Origin: Flavobacteriaceae bacterium
Lineage (GTDB): Bacteria > Bacteroidota > Bacteroidia > Flavobacteriales > Flavobacteriaceae
NCBI GenBank assembly: GCA_002707745.1
Contig: PANU01000105.1
Span: 1-36,376 of the forward strand
Length of the DNA: 36,376 bases
Direction: 5' to 3'
A model generated the notes under the pieces. That model did no database searches, was not told the DNA's origin, and was given only the letters and a program-made list of their open reading frames with translations. A program made the position numbers and the translations under genes. Positions 6,683 through 16,557 of this stretch are shown one piece after another (the stretch's first letter is position 1; each line of letters starts with the position of its first letter).

Positions 6683-9600
6683 CTAAGCAGTTAATGCTTC
6701 ATCTTCCTCTTCTTTCTTTTCAGTTAAATCGATTCCTCTTTTCTTCACGGTGTCAAAGAACACTGGGGTTGCGATAAACAATGAAGAGTAGGTACCTACT
6801 AACACACCCACGATCAATGCGAAGATCAGTCCGCGGATAGATTCGGCTCCAATAAAGAAGATACATAACAACACGATCAAGGTTGTGATAGAGGTGTTTA
6901 ACGTACGACTTAAGGTACTGTTCAAGGCACTGTTAATAATACGGTTCATCTTCCAACCGGAGTGCTCGTTAAAGAACTCTCGAATACGGTCAAATACTAC
7001 CACCGTATCATTCAGCGAGTACCCAATTACTGTTAAGATTGCAGCGATAAAACTCTGGTCAATTTCCATACTAAACGGCATAAACTGGTGCGTTAGCGAG
7101 AAGATACCCAATACGATCAATACATCGTGGAATACCGCCGCTACGGCTCCTAAACTAAACTGCCATCTTCTAAATCGTAATAAAATGTACAGGAACACTA
7201 CTACAAGCGAACCTAAAACTGCCCAGAAAGACGATTTTTTAATATCATCGGCAATGGTTGGGCTTACTTTGTAGTACTCCATACGTCCTGCGACCTTGTT
7301 ATCGTCATCTGCCTTAAACTGCTCCAACGTCATCGCAGACGGAAGGTTAGGTTGTAGAGCTCCAAATAACATAGCTTCTACTTCGTTATCAATTTCGGCA
7401 CTGGTTTCGTCTACTTTGTATTTTGTTGTAATTTTCAACTGGTTATCCGATCCGTATGTTTTTGCTTCAGCACTTTCAAACACGGCAATTAAGTCGTTTT
7501 GTACTTCGGTAGGGTTTACATCTTTATCAAAACGAACGGTATAGGTACGTCCTCCCACAAAATCTACCCCCTGGTTAAGTCCAATGGAGAATAAAGACCC
7601 TAAACTTATAAGGATTAAAATCCCGGAAATCACATAAGCAACCTTACGTTTTGCAATAAACTTGATGTCCACATTCTTGAACAGGTTTTTGGTCATAGCC
7701 GTAGAACACGGTAATGGCTTTCCGTTTTTCGTGTAACGGTCTATAAACAGTCTTGTAATAAAGATTGCAGTAAACAAGGACGTTACAATACCAATTAATA
7801 AGGTAGTTGCAAATCCCTGGATGGGTCCGGTTCCAAACACTAATAAAATAAGACCCGTAAGTCCGGTTGTGATGTTCGCATCTAAGATGGAAGACAATGC
7901 GTTTCTGAAACCATCGTTAATGGCATCCCGCTGTGCTTTCCCTTTGGCGAGCTCTTCCCGTATCCTTTCAAAAATAAGTACGTTCGCATCTACCGAAATA
8001 CCTATGGTTAATACAATACCTGCAATACCAGGAAGCGTTAACACAGCTCCAAGTCCCGCCAGGATTCCGAAGATAAACAAGATGTTCACTACCAAGGCAA
8101 CATCGGCAAAAGCTCCTGCTTTTCCGTAGTAAAAAATCATCCAAAGCAATACAAACAGCAATGCAATTCCAAAAGAGATCATACCACTATCAATGGCTTC
8201 TTGCCCCAAGGTTGGTCCTACAACTTCTGCCTGGATAATATCGGCAGAGGCAGGAAGTTTACCCGCACGTAATACGTTTGCTAAATCCTGACCTTCGGCA
8301 ATGGTAAAGTCTCCGGTAATTTCGCTACGCCCTCCGGCAATAGGCCCAGAAGTTACACCTGGAGCAGAGTATACTACATCGTCCAGTACAATAGCAATCT
8401 GGCTTTTGTTGGTAAAGGCTTCCCCTGTCATTTCTTCCCATTTCTTGGCTCCTGTACCATTCATTTGCATACTTACTGCTACTCTACCTACTTGGTCGTA
8501 AGTTTGTACTGCATCGGTAACCACACCACCACTTAGAGGTGCTTCGTTTTCACGATTTCCTACTAAGGCGTATAGGTCTACAAATTCTATATTTTCCTCT
8601 TCCCCTTCAATGGTTACTGTTCTTGCTGTTGGTAAACCCCAGACAAATTTTGTGTAACGCAACTCTGCAGGTAATAACTGGCGAACTTGCGGGTTGTTCA
8701 GATATTCTTTTACTGTTTCAACATCTTTGTTTTCAACAGAAGCGATAATAGGTGATCCTGGTGCTCCAAACTGGATTTTGGATAACAACGGATTGTTTAC
8801 TTCAGGATCGTCACTTACATCTGCTTCGGTATCTTCTCCTAACAAACTCTCAAGATCGTCGTCTTCCTGTGTAGTTTCGCTGGCAACAGCTGTGCTGTCC
8901 TGAGCAACTTCAGTTTCTTCTTCTGCTACCTCATTTGTGGTTTCTGCTTCTGTTTCAGTAGCTGGAGAGATCATTGTTTTTAACTTTGCATCTGCTTCAA
9001 ACAAAAAGCTCTGGAAAGTTTCTGCTTTGTAAGCAGTCCAGAATTCTAACTGAGCTGTACTCTGTAAAAGATCTTTAGTACGCTCAATATCCTTTGCCCC
9101 TGGTAATTCAACCAGAATACGTCCAGAATTCCCCAAACGCTGTAAGTTAGGTTGTGTTACCCCAAACTTATCGATACGCTTACGCAGTACTTCAAAAGCC
9201 GATGCGATAGACTCGTCAATTTTTCTGGTAATAACAGGCTCTACCTCATCGTTACTCATGGAGCTGTTAATCTGGTCTTCCAGATTCTTGTTAAAGAAAA
9301 TGTTTGGAGACGCCAGTTGGTTGTCGCCCGGCAAGTCATTAAATGCTCTAAAGAACGATTCTGCATACGTTTCCTGCGAATCCTTCTGAAGCTCGTCTGC
9401 ATTGGCCAATGCCTGGTTAAATGCAGGGTCCTTAGTATTATTTGCAAGTCCTTTAAGGATGTCTTTTACAGAAACCTGCAGGATTACGTTAATACCCCCT
9501 TTAAGGTCAAGTCCTTTGTTTAATTCTTTTTCTTTTGCCGTTTTATAATCTATCCCAAGCATTTGCGGCTCATTGGTGGCATCCAATAAGTATTGTGCTT

Positions 9601-9763
9601 CTGCTTGTTGTCTTTCGGCTGGTTCCGTTTCCGGAAAATTATTTTGCGCATATTCCTTTGCGTCTGTTTCTACCTTATTGGCAATGTAGGTGTACGACAA
9701 TTGGTACAAACTTACAATTCCAAAAAGGATAGCAAATACGGTAATGAGTCCTTTATTTTGCAT
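6683..9763 (-). CDS. secDF: Protein translocase subunit SecDF (fused)
   Basis: The 1026-residue fusion uses the proton-motive force to complete protein export through SecYEG. The SecD half has an N-terminal membrane helix (residues ~5-24), KGLDLKGGINVILQV, a periplasmic P1 region (FEVLRKRIDKFGV, RILVELPGA, LEFWTAY), and a five-helix bundle with GISVDANVLIFERIREE. The SecF half begins near FKNVDIKFIAKRK and carries GVDFVGGRTY and GYSLNDTVVVFDRIRE. About 12 membrane segments are traceable. An acidic low-complexity insert of Glu, Asp, Thr and Ala occupies roughly residues 267-323 within P1. A well-formed promoter precedes it at 9810-9840. The upstream co-directional gene at 10043-10657 also resembles a SecD periplasmic segment. 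Confidence 0.96.
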   Translation of the reverse strand: MQNKGLITVFAILFGIVSLYQLSYTYIANKVETDAKEYAQNNFPETEPAERQQAEAQYLLDATNEPQMLGIDYKTAKEKELNKGLDLKGGINVILQVSVKDILKGLANNTKDPAFNQALANADELQKDSQETYAESFFRAFNDLPGDNQLASPNIFFNKNLEDQINSSMSNDEVEPVITRKIDESIASAFEVLRKRIDKFGVTQPNLQRLGNSGRILVELPGAKDIERTKDLLQSTAQLEFWTAYKAETFQSFLFEADAKLKTMISPATETEAETTNEVAEEETEVAQDSTAVASETTQEDDDLESLLGEDTEADVSDDPEVNNPLLSKIQFGAPGSPIIASVENKDVETVKEYLNNPQVRQLLPAELRYTKFVWGLPTARTVTIEGEEENIEFVDLYALVGNRENEAPLSGGVVTDAVQTYDQVGRVAVSMQMNGTGAKKWEEMTGEAFTNKSQIAIVLDDVVYSAPGVTSGPIAGGRSEITGDFTIAEGQDLANVLRAGKLPASADIIQAEVVGPTLGQEAIDSGMISFGIALLFVLLWMIFYYGKAGAFADVALVVNILFIFGILAGLGAVLTLPGIAGIVLTIGISVDANVLIFERIREELAKGKAQRDAINDGFRNALSSILDANITTGLTGLILLVFGTGPIQGFATTLLIGIVTSLFTAIFITRLFIDRYTKNGKPLPCSTAMTKNLFKNVDIKFIAKRKVAYVISGILILISLGSLFSIGLNQGVDFVGGRTYTVRFDKDVNPTEVQNDLIAVFESAEAKTYGSDNQLKITTKYKVDETSAEIDNEVEAMLFGALQPNLPSAMTLEQFKADDDNKVAGRMEYYKVSPTIADDIKKSSFWAVLGSLVVVFLYILLRFRRWQFSLGAVAAVFHDVLIVLGIFSLTHQFMPFSMEIDQSFIAAILTVIGYSLNDTVVVFDRIREFFNEHSGWKMNRIINSALNSTLSRTLNTSITTLIVLLCIFFIGAESIRGLIFALIVGVLVGTYSSLFIATPVFFDTVKKRGIDLTEKKEEEDEALTA

Positions 9764-9809
9764 TTTGTGTTTTTTTAGTGTTGATGTTTCCCAACTATTT
9801 TTGGGCGGG

Positions 9810-9840
9810 CAAATATATCATTTACCACTTTATTCAACAA
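9810..9840 (-). promoter_or_regulatory. Bacteroidota promoter for secDF
   Basis: Read on the minus strand, TATATTTG (9817-9810) is a perfect TAnnTTTG -7 box, with TTG (9837-9835) 17 bases upstream. The 5' leader to the secDF ATG is about 40 bases. This promoter makes secDF transcription independent of the upstream gene. Confidence 0.75.
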
Positions 9841-10042
9841 TTAATATGTTTGTTTCTATTTTTTTCTGAAAAGCTAGCTATTGAAACATAGTAGCTGTTT
9901 GTACTTCTGAAATGTAAGCTGAAAATAACGCTGCAACTTTAAATTTCTGAAAAGCACACTAATTTTGATTTGTAGGATAGCTTTTAAAGATTTTTCTTTT
10001 TCTGAATAAACCATTCAGAAAAATTGAAAGTGAAGTATCCTT
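9841..10042. other. Intergenic stretch with an AT-rich hairpin
   Basis: No gene is seen between secDF and the 10043 gene. A perfect 11-bp inverted repeat (TTTTTCTGAAT 9997-10007 with 10013-10023, 5-base loop) lies 20 bases beyond the stop codon of the upstream minus-strand gene. It could be a weak terminator for that gene, although the stem is AT-rich. TTCTGAAA-like words recur several times between 9867 and 9950 without a clear pattern. Confidence 0.45.
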
Positions 10043-10657
10043 TTAGGATAAGGGACCTGCGCGTACTTCCGGTATTTTATATGAAGTGGTATCAATACCC
10101 AGCGCTACATCACCATAAAGCGTGTAGGCTACGTTTTCAAAAGTATTCTGTATCCTGAAATCTATGTTGGTATTCCCAAGGCAAAGTACTGGGTTGACAT
10201 ACCATTCGTCTCCGGATTTTAAATCAACCAAAACGCCATTAAGGCCCATATCTGCATCAGTTGCAGTTTGGATTTCATTTACATTGAGTTGGTAAGCAGC
10301 CGTATCGCTATGGAATGGCTGATGGGAAGAATTATTATTTGTGGCAAAAGAAGTATCGCCAACTAGTACATTCGATTGTTTGGAAAACAAATCTTTTACT
10401 ATAGCTACATCTATTGCACTGTAGTAGGTGATTTTTAAGTTTCCGTCAAATGTTTTTACAACCTGAACTCCTTCTATACCAAGAGACTGCAATTGTTTTG
10501 TCACAATAGCAATGGTGCTTTCGGCTTGATTGGCACTAACCGTATCTGCATTAAACTGCACCACAATTTCCTGGTTAGGCAAAACCGATTGCTCCGAGCT
10601 TATTCCTAAGAAAGCCAGGGCAACGACTAGTAAACCGATGTACCATTTCGAGTTCAT
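10043..10657 (-). CDS. Exported hypothetical protein with a SecD periplasmic-domain-like segment
   Basis: I do not recognise a named family for this 204-residue protein. It has an N-terminal signal or anchor (MNSKWYIGLLVVALAFLGIS) and no later membrane segment. Residues ~28-100 (EIVVQFNADTVSA, then IAIVTKQLQSLGIEGVQVV, DGNLKITYYSAIDVAIVKDLF) follow the pattern of SecD P1 (FEVLRKRIDKFGV, GRILVELPGAKDIERTKDLL): a helix, a short-turn Gly-Ile/Val, a strand, then a second helix. The C-terminal half is a separate beta-rich region with a single Cys. It lies upstream of secDF in the same direction and downstream of mdh's terminator. A link to secretion is inferred from position and pattern only. Its -7 box almost touches the ATG, so its mRNA may be leaderless. 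Confidence 0.6.
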   Translation of the reverse strand: MNSKWYIGLLVVALAFLGISSEQSVLPNQEIVVQFNADTVSANQAESTIAIVTKQLQSLGIEGVQVVKTFDGNLKITYYSAIDVAIVKDLFSKQSNVLVGDTSFATNNNSSHQPFHSDTAAYQLNVNEIQTATDADMGLNGVLVDLKSGDEWYVNPVLCLGNTNIDFRIQNTFENVAYTLYGDVALGIDTTSYKIPEVRAGPLS

Positions 10658-10661
10658 GCGC

Positions 10662-10669
10662 CAAATATA
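10662..10669 (-). promoter_or_regulatory. -7 box abutting the start codon of the 10043 gene
   Basis: TATATTTG on the minus strand (10669-10662) is a perfect TAnnTTTG box ending only four bases before the ATG at 10657-10655. With the usual Bacteroidota spacing to the transcription start, the mRNA would begin at or very near the ATG. Confidence 0.6.
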
Positions 10670-10798
10670 GTAATTCTTACGGAACTGGTATAAAAGAAAA
10701 TATACTAGATTTTTGATTAGGATTATATGTTGGTTGTTGGCCTTGTAACCTCCTGAAATAAATTGATTCTTTGCAGTATTTCAAATCAATCCCACAAA

Positions 10799-10833
10799 AA
10801 AACCTGACAGGCTTTAGAAATCTGTCAGGTTTT
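10799..10833 (-). terminator. Intrinsic terminator downstream of mdh
   Basis: AAAACCTGACAG (10799-10810) pairs perfectly with CTGTCAGGTTTT (10822-10833) around an 11-base loop. On the minus strand the stem is followed by a run of Ts. It lies about 60 bases past the mdh stop codon. Confidence 0.88.
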
Positions 10834-10895
10834 ATACATTATATAAAAAATTCTCAAATTAGGTTTCGATAGTGCTCAACCCAACATTGAAAACC

Positions 10896-11822
10896 TTACA
10901 ATTCCAACAAACCATTGGTTTTGCTTACGCCTTCGGCGCTTTCTTTCATGTGTGCTTTTTCGGCATCGTTAAGCTCAATTTCAACTATTTTTTCTATTCC
11001 GTTCTTACCTAATAGTACGGGTGCCCCGATACAAAGATCATTCAATCCGTATTCTCCTTCCAATAGCACAGAACAAGGGAACATTTTTTTCTGGTCGCAC
11101 GCTATCGCTTGAACTAATCCACTTACTGCAGCTCCTGGTGCGTACCACGCAGAAGTTCCTAATAATTTAGTTAGGGTAGCTCCCCCTACTTTGGTATCTT
11201 CTTTCACCTGGTTCAGTCTATCGTCGCTTAAAAAAGCTGAAACCGGAACACTGTTTCTGGTTGCCAAACGTGTTAACGGAACCATCCCTGTATCACTGTG
11301 ACCTCCTAGTACCATCCCGTCAACATCACTAATAGGTGCTTCTAAAGCTTCGGCCAGACGGTACTTAAAACGTGCACTATCTAAAGCTCCCCCCATACCA
11401 ATAATTCGGTTTTTAGGGAGATTGGTGGTTTTATGCACCAAATACGTCATCGTATCCATTGGGTTACTCACCACAATAATAATGGTATCTGGAGAATGTT
11501 TTATTAAATCGGCAGAAACCGACTTTACAATTCCGGCATTAATACCAATTAGCTCTTCACGGGTCATTCCAGGTTTTCTAGGAATTCCTGACGTTATTAC
11601 ACAAATATCACTGTTGGCCGTTTTACTGTAGTCGCTGGTTGAACCTGTTATTTTGGTATCAAACCCATTTAATGAAGCAGTTTGCATCAGGTCCATGGCT
11701 TTCCCTTCGGCATACCCTTCTTTAATGTCTAACAATACTACTTCGCTTGCAAAATTTTTAATGGCAATGTACTCGGCACAACTTGCACCTACCGCACCTG
11801 CTCCTACTACAGTTACTTTCAT
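10896..11822 (-). CDS. mdh: Malate dehydrogenase, LDH-like (type III)
   Basis: Interconverts malate and oxaloacetate with NAD in the TCA cycle, in the cytoplasm. The 308-residue protein starts with the Rossmann motif VGAGAVG and has an Asp at the end of the second strand (VVLLDIKEG) that selects NAD. The substrate-binding loop IPRKPGMTREELIGIN carries the Arg that favours malate over lactate. NPMDTMTYLVHK and the catalytic His in GGHSDTGMVPLTR are present. The start follows a short leader with a GCCG/CGGC hairpin (11841-11854). It is preceded by its own -7 box and ends at a strong terminator, so it is probably monocistronic. Confidence 0.95.
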   Translation of the reverse strand: MKVTVVGAGAVGASCAEYIAIKNFASEVVLLDIKEGYAEGKAMDLMQTASLNGFDTKITGSTSDYSKTANSDICVITSGIPRKPGMTREELIGINAGIVKSVSADLIKHSPDTIIIVVSNPMDTMTYLVHKTTNLPKNRIIGMGGALDSARFKYRLAEALEAPISDVDGMVLGGHSDTGMVPLTRLATRNSVPVSAFLSDDRLNQVKEDTKVGGATLTKLLGTSAWYAPGAAVSGLVQAIACDQKKMFPCSVLLEGEYGLNDLCIGAPVLLGKNGIEKIVEIELNDAEKAHMKESAEGVSKTNGLLEL

Positions 11823-11880
11823 TTGTTTATTTTTTATTATGCCGCTTTCACGGCTTGATTATAATTTGTTTAAAGTGGTG

Positions 11881-11888
11881 CAAAAATA
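11881..11888 (-). promoter_or_regulatory. -7 box for mdh
   Basis: TATTTTTG on the minus strand matches TAnnTTTG. It lies about 58 bases upstream of the mdh ATG, leaving a leader that contains the small GCCG/CGGC hairpin at 11841-11854. The -33 element is not obvious. Confidence 0.5.
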
Positions 11889-11922
11889 CAATTCTCCTTG
11901 CATTTAACTTACTAACAAACTA

Positions 11923-12939
11923 TTAAATTCCGAAATGCGTTCCAATAGTTGCTGTACTGTATTCTGAAAGGTTATAATCTGCATGCAATCCAAAAAAGCC
12001 CAATTGCAATTTTACTCCTATTGTAGCCCGTACGCCTGAAATTTTATTTTCTACTGAAAAGGGGTTTGTAAATTCACTGGTGGTTTCAAACAGTGGAATA
12101 CCTCCACGCACCCGATACGTTCCCAATACATCAAAATCTGATTTTCCCGTTACGTATCCCAGTCCGCCATAGACGTTAAAAACCGGCAATTTAGTAGATG
12201 CCTGTACCTGAAACACCCACGTATTCATTTTTAAATCAAATTGCTGGTTATCACCTTCTACAATAGCATCGTCTGTAAAATCATAGTTGGCATTTAAGTT
12301 ATTGTAGGCAATTAATCCTGAAATGGCAACCGGGAATACATCTTCGGCAGGGAACCATTGTGAGATTTCATGCTGCACCCCTACCCCAAACAGCCCTGTT
12401 TTTACGTCTTCTCTGTCAATTTTAGGAAAATAGCGCACCTTTACTTCGGTAGCTTTAAAAACCCCTATTCGTCCCTGCAAAAAAGCAGTAGGCAGTACAT
12501 TCACATTTACTGAAGCAAGTCCCTGGGGCAACTGAAATTCAACTTCTTCATTAAAAAATCCATTTTGCACTTCAGCAAAGACTAGGATATCTGGATTATT
12601 TTCTCCAAAAGCGGTAGCTACTTGTTTGGAAGTGCTGCCGTCACGAAATTGCAGGTTATTATATTCATTAGTGTTTAACAGGAAGGTTTTATGTTCATCT
12701 TTAACGAAAGTGGCATTCCCAATGATGGAAATTTCAAATTTTAATGGTTTTTTTACTTCGGCAGATTGCGCCCAACTATTGGACAAATTGTACATCATCC
12801 CTTCTGCAGCAGGAGAAATATACCCTGCCGAAAAGCGTTGTGCGTCTTCAACACCCGCAGCCAGTAAGTCCTCCAGGTTTTCCTGTGCGCTCATCATTCC
12901 CGAGGCTAGTACACAAAATAGCAGTACATACGTTTTCAT
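11923..12939 (-). CDS. DUF6588-like outer-membrane protein
   Basis: The 338-residue product has a signal peptide (MKTYVLLFCVLASGMMSAQ) followed by LEDLLAAGVEDAQRFSAGYISPAAEGMMYNLSNSW. That opening resembles DUF6588 proteins, which are confined mainly to Bacteroidota. The rest alternates short hydrophobic and polar strands (VKVRYFPKI, FGVGVQHEI, WVFQVQASTKLP, VYGGLGYVTG, RATIGVKLQLGFFGLHADYNL) and ends in TIGTHFGI, as expected for an outer-membrane beta barrel. Function is unknown. It lies between gyrB and mdh in the same direction; a terminator separates it from gyrB. Confidence 0.7.
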   Translation of the reverse strand: MKTYVLLFCVLASGMMSAQENLEDLLAAGVEDAQRFSAGYISPAAEGMMYNLSNSWAQSAEVKKPLKFEISIIGNATFVKDEHKTFLLNTNEYNNLQFRDGSTSKQVATAFGENNPDILVFAEVQNGFFNEEVEFQLPQGLASVNVNVLPTAFLQGRIGVFKATEVKVRYFPKIDREDVKTGLFGVGVQHEISQWFPAEDVFPVAISGLIAYNNLNANYDFTDDAIVEGDNQQFDLKMNTWVFQVQASTKLPVFNVYGGLGYVTGKSDFDVLGTYRVRGGIPLFETTSEFTNPFSVENKISGVRATIGVKLQLGFFGLHADYNLSEYSTATIGTHFGI

Positions 12940-12963
12940 AGCAATAAATTTTACCTAAAATAA

Positions 12964-12993
12964 AAAATCCTATAGTCGAGACCATAGGATTTT
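12964..12993 (-). terminator. Intrinsic terminator downstream of gyrB
   Basis: AAAATCCTAT (12964-12973) pairs with ATAGGATTTT (12984-12993). A GTC/GAC pair extends the stem inside the loop. Read on the minus strand the stem is followed by a T-rich run. It lies about 24 bases after the gyrB stop codon and just upstream of the DUF6588 gene. Confidence 0.85.
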
Positions 12994-13016
12994 AGGTAAG
13001 TTTAACTAATTATATA

Positions 13017-14978
<1,962 letters not shown>

Positions 14979-14997
14979 TCAGATTTTCAGTAACGAA

Positions 14998-15033
14998 CAA
15001 ATATAACCAAACCACCAATAAAACAGGTGGTTT
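14998..15033 (-). promoter_or_regulatory. gyrB promoter with an overlapping inverted repeat
   Basis: TATATTTG on the minus strand (15005-14998) is a perfect -7 box about 40 bases upstream of the gyrB ATG. Immediately upstream is a perfect 8-bp inverted repeat, AAACCACC (15009-15016) with GGTGGTTT (15026-15033), separated by nine bases. It covers the position expected for the spacer and the -33 element. It could be an operator, a cruciform sensitive to supercoiling, or chance. Confidence 0.55.
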
Positions 15034-15204
15034 TCACGTTTTTAAGCTATGAAGTTATTAACAAATTATTGTGAAAAAAATATAGCTCTCAACCCTTTGA
15101 AGCAGCTTTCTCCTCTTTCTGAAATTTTAATCCGTAAGCTTTCTTTTGAAATATAAAAAGGCCAGGTACAACGCGCTACCAAAAAGTTACTTTAAAAATG
15201 GCAT
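15034..15204. other. Intergenic stretch between gyrB and the DUF2911 gene
   Basis: No complete gene is seen. On the minus strand, 15175-15089 is an open frame of 28 codons without an ATG, bounded by stops and Lys/Glu-rich at the end (AYGLKFQKEEKAASKG). It may be a gene remnant or part of a dispersed repeat; chance cannot be excluded. Confidence 0.3.
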
Positions 15205-15212
15205 TACTTTTG
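15205..15212 (+). promoter_or_regulatory. Possible -7 box for the DUF2911 gene
   Basis: TACTTTTG fits TAnnTTTG and lies 67 bases upstream of the preferred ATG at 15280. A TTG at 15217 further upstream is in frame but would place a non-signal-like leader before the signal peptide. Confidence 0.45.
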
Positions 15213-15279
15213 CTTTTTGTTAACGCAAATACTTAAAAACATCCAGTATTTTTACTACGTACAATTAAAATCAAAACCC

Positions 15280-15831
15280 ATGAAAAACAAATTCCTCACC
15301 ATTACACTAGCAGCGCTCGCTGTTATGTTCACTGCACAAATGGATGCTCAAAAATTTGAAGACCTCGATAAAAGTCCTATGGACATGGCCGCCTATCCTG
15401 CCAGCCATCAGGAAAGTAATAAACTTGTAAAAATTGCCTATAGCAGACCCCAGTTAAAAGGACGCCCTTTGGAAAAACTAACCCCCCAAGGAAAGGTTTG
15501 GCGCACAGGAGCTAATGAAGCCGCCGAAATTACGCTATACCAACCTATGAAAATTGGAGATAAGGTTGTAAATGCCGGAACCTATTCTTTATTTACTATT
15601 CCAGGGGACGATTCCTGGACAATTATACTAAGCTCCGACACCAATGTTTGGGGCGCGTACAGTTATGATGAAGCAAACGATGTGGTGCGTACCACAGCGA
15701 AAGTAACCAAAGCCGACGAAGCGCTGGAAGCCTTTAGCATTGCATTTGAAGAAGCAAAGGGAGGCGCACATATGCACCTTGGATGGGGAACCACCCGTGT
15801 TGCTGTTCCGCTTATGTCGGTTACAATGTAA
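15280..15831 (+). CDS. Exported DUF2911 protein
   Basis: The 183-residue product starts with a signal peptide (MKNKFLTITLAALAVMFTAQMDAQ). The DUF2911 domain follows, recognisable from SPMDMAAYP, VKIAYSRPQLKGR, GKVWRTGANEAAEITLYQPMKIGDKVVNAGTYSLFTIPG, WTIILSSDTNVWGAYSYDEANDVVR and a C-terminal beta segment (MHLGWGTTRVAVPL). DUF2911 proteins are common exported proteins in Bacteroidota; no activity is established to my knowledge. I place the start at 15280 because it gives a clean signal peptide. The gene is convergent with queE, and a perfect terminator hairpin lies between them. Confidence 0.88.
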   Translation: MKNKFLTITLAALAVMFTAQMDAQKFEDLDKSPMDMAAYPASHQESNKLVKIAYSRPQLKGRPLEKLTPQGKVWRTGANEAAEITLYQPMKIGDKVVNAGTYSLFTIPGDDSWTIILSSDTNVWGAYSYDEANDVVRTTAKVTKADEALEAFSIAFEEAKGGAHMHLGWGTTRVAVPLMSVTM

Positions 15832-15859
15832 GTCCCGCTTTGCGGAAATCTCAAATAAC

Positions 15860-15900
15860 AAATCCCAAAATCCAAAAGTAATTTTTGGATTTTGGGATTT
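15860..15900. terminator. Bidirectional intrinsic terminator between the DUF2911 gene and queE
   Basis: An 18-bp perfect inverted repeat (15860-15877 with 15883-15900, core ATCCCAAAATCC) around a five-base loop is followed by a T-rich run. It lies about 30 bases after the DUF2911 stop and 22 bases beyond the queE stop. Confidence 0.92.
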
Positions 15901-15922
15901 TTGTTTTTGTAATTTTATACAC

Positions 15923-16552
15923 CTAAGGAATATTCAAATATTTATGAGTCTGTAAGGAAACTACCCATTTCGGATCGTTCATGACATACTCCACAATGGC
16001 AGGAATCATTTTGTCACGTTTGCTCCATTCTGGCTGCAAATACAATTTACAGTTTTTTGTAACTTTAGCAGCTTGTTCTTCAGCAAAACGGAAGTCGTCG
16101 TTATTGTAAATAATTACCTTAAGCTCATTGGCTGCTTTGTACACTTCTGGTGTAGGTAGTTTTAGTTTTTTAGGCGAAAGGCAAATCCAGTCCCATGTCC
16201 CGCTTAACTTGTAAGCCCCTGATGTTTCAATGTGGGTGTCCATTCCTTTTTCCTTTAGCAAGGAAGTTAGCGGTCCCATATCCCACGTTAATGGCTCCCC
16301 ACCTGTAATTACAATAGTTTTAGAATATTTTGCAGCATTTTCGGCTATGGAAGTAATTTGGGTTGGGGGATGGATATTGGGGTTCCAGCTCTCTTTTACA
16401 TCGCACCAGTGGCAGCCCACATCGCAACCTCCCACTCTAATAAAATAAGCAGCTGTACCCTTATGGTAGCCTTCTCCCTGAATGGTATAGAATTCTTCCA
16501 TTAAGGGCAACATAGTGCCCTTTTCAACCAGTTCTTGTACTTCATTTTTCAT
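15923..16552 (-). CDS. queE: 7-carboxy-7-deazaguanine synthase (radical SAM)
   Basis: Converts 6-carboxytetrahydropterin to 7-carboxy-7-deazaguanine in the preQ0/queuosine pathway, which begins with the FolE product. The 209-residue protein has the QueE opening EEFYTIQGEGYHKGTAAYFIRVGGC and the [4Fe-4S] cluster motif CxxxCxxC (Cys43, Cys47, Cys50) in CDVGCHWCD. The SAM-binding segment VITGGEPL is near residue 79, and WICLSPKK and LYLQPEW are further conserved segments. The start codon directly follows a perfect -7 box (16558-16565), so its mRNA may be leaderless. Confidence 0.94.
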   Translation of the reverse strand: MKNEVQELVEKGTMLPLMEEFYTIQGEGYHKGTAAYFIRVGGCDVGCHWCDVKESWNPNIHPPTQITSIAENAAKYSKTIVITGGEPLTWDMGPLTSLLKEKGMDTHIETSGAYKLSGTWDWICLSPKKLKLPTPEVYKAANELKVIIYNNDDFRFAEEQAAKVTKNCKLYLQPEWSKRDKMIPAIVEYVMNDPKWVVSLQTHKYLNIP

Positions 16553-16557
16553 TGGCG

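Noticed and set aside
9152-9523. A 123-codon plus-strand open frame within secDF
   Set aside because: It lies antisense to a clearly conserved part of SecD and has no recognisable domain; it is a shadow frame.
15217-15279. An extended start for the DUF2911 protein
   Set aside because: The extra 21 residues would place polar sequence before a clean signal peptide; the ATG at 15280 is preferred.
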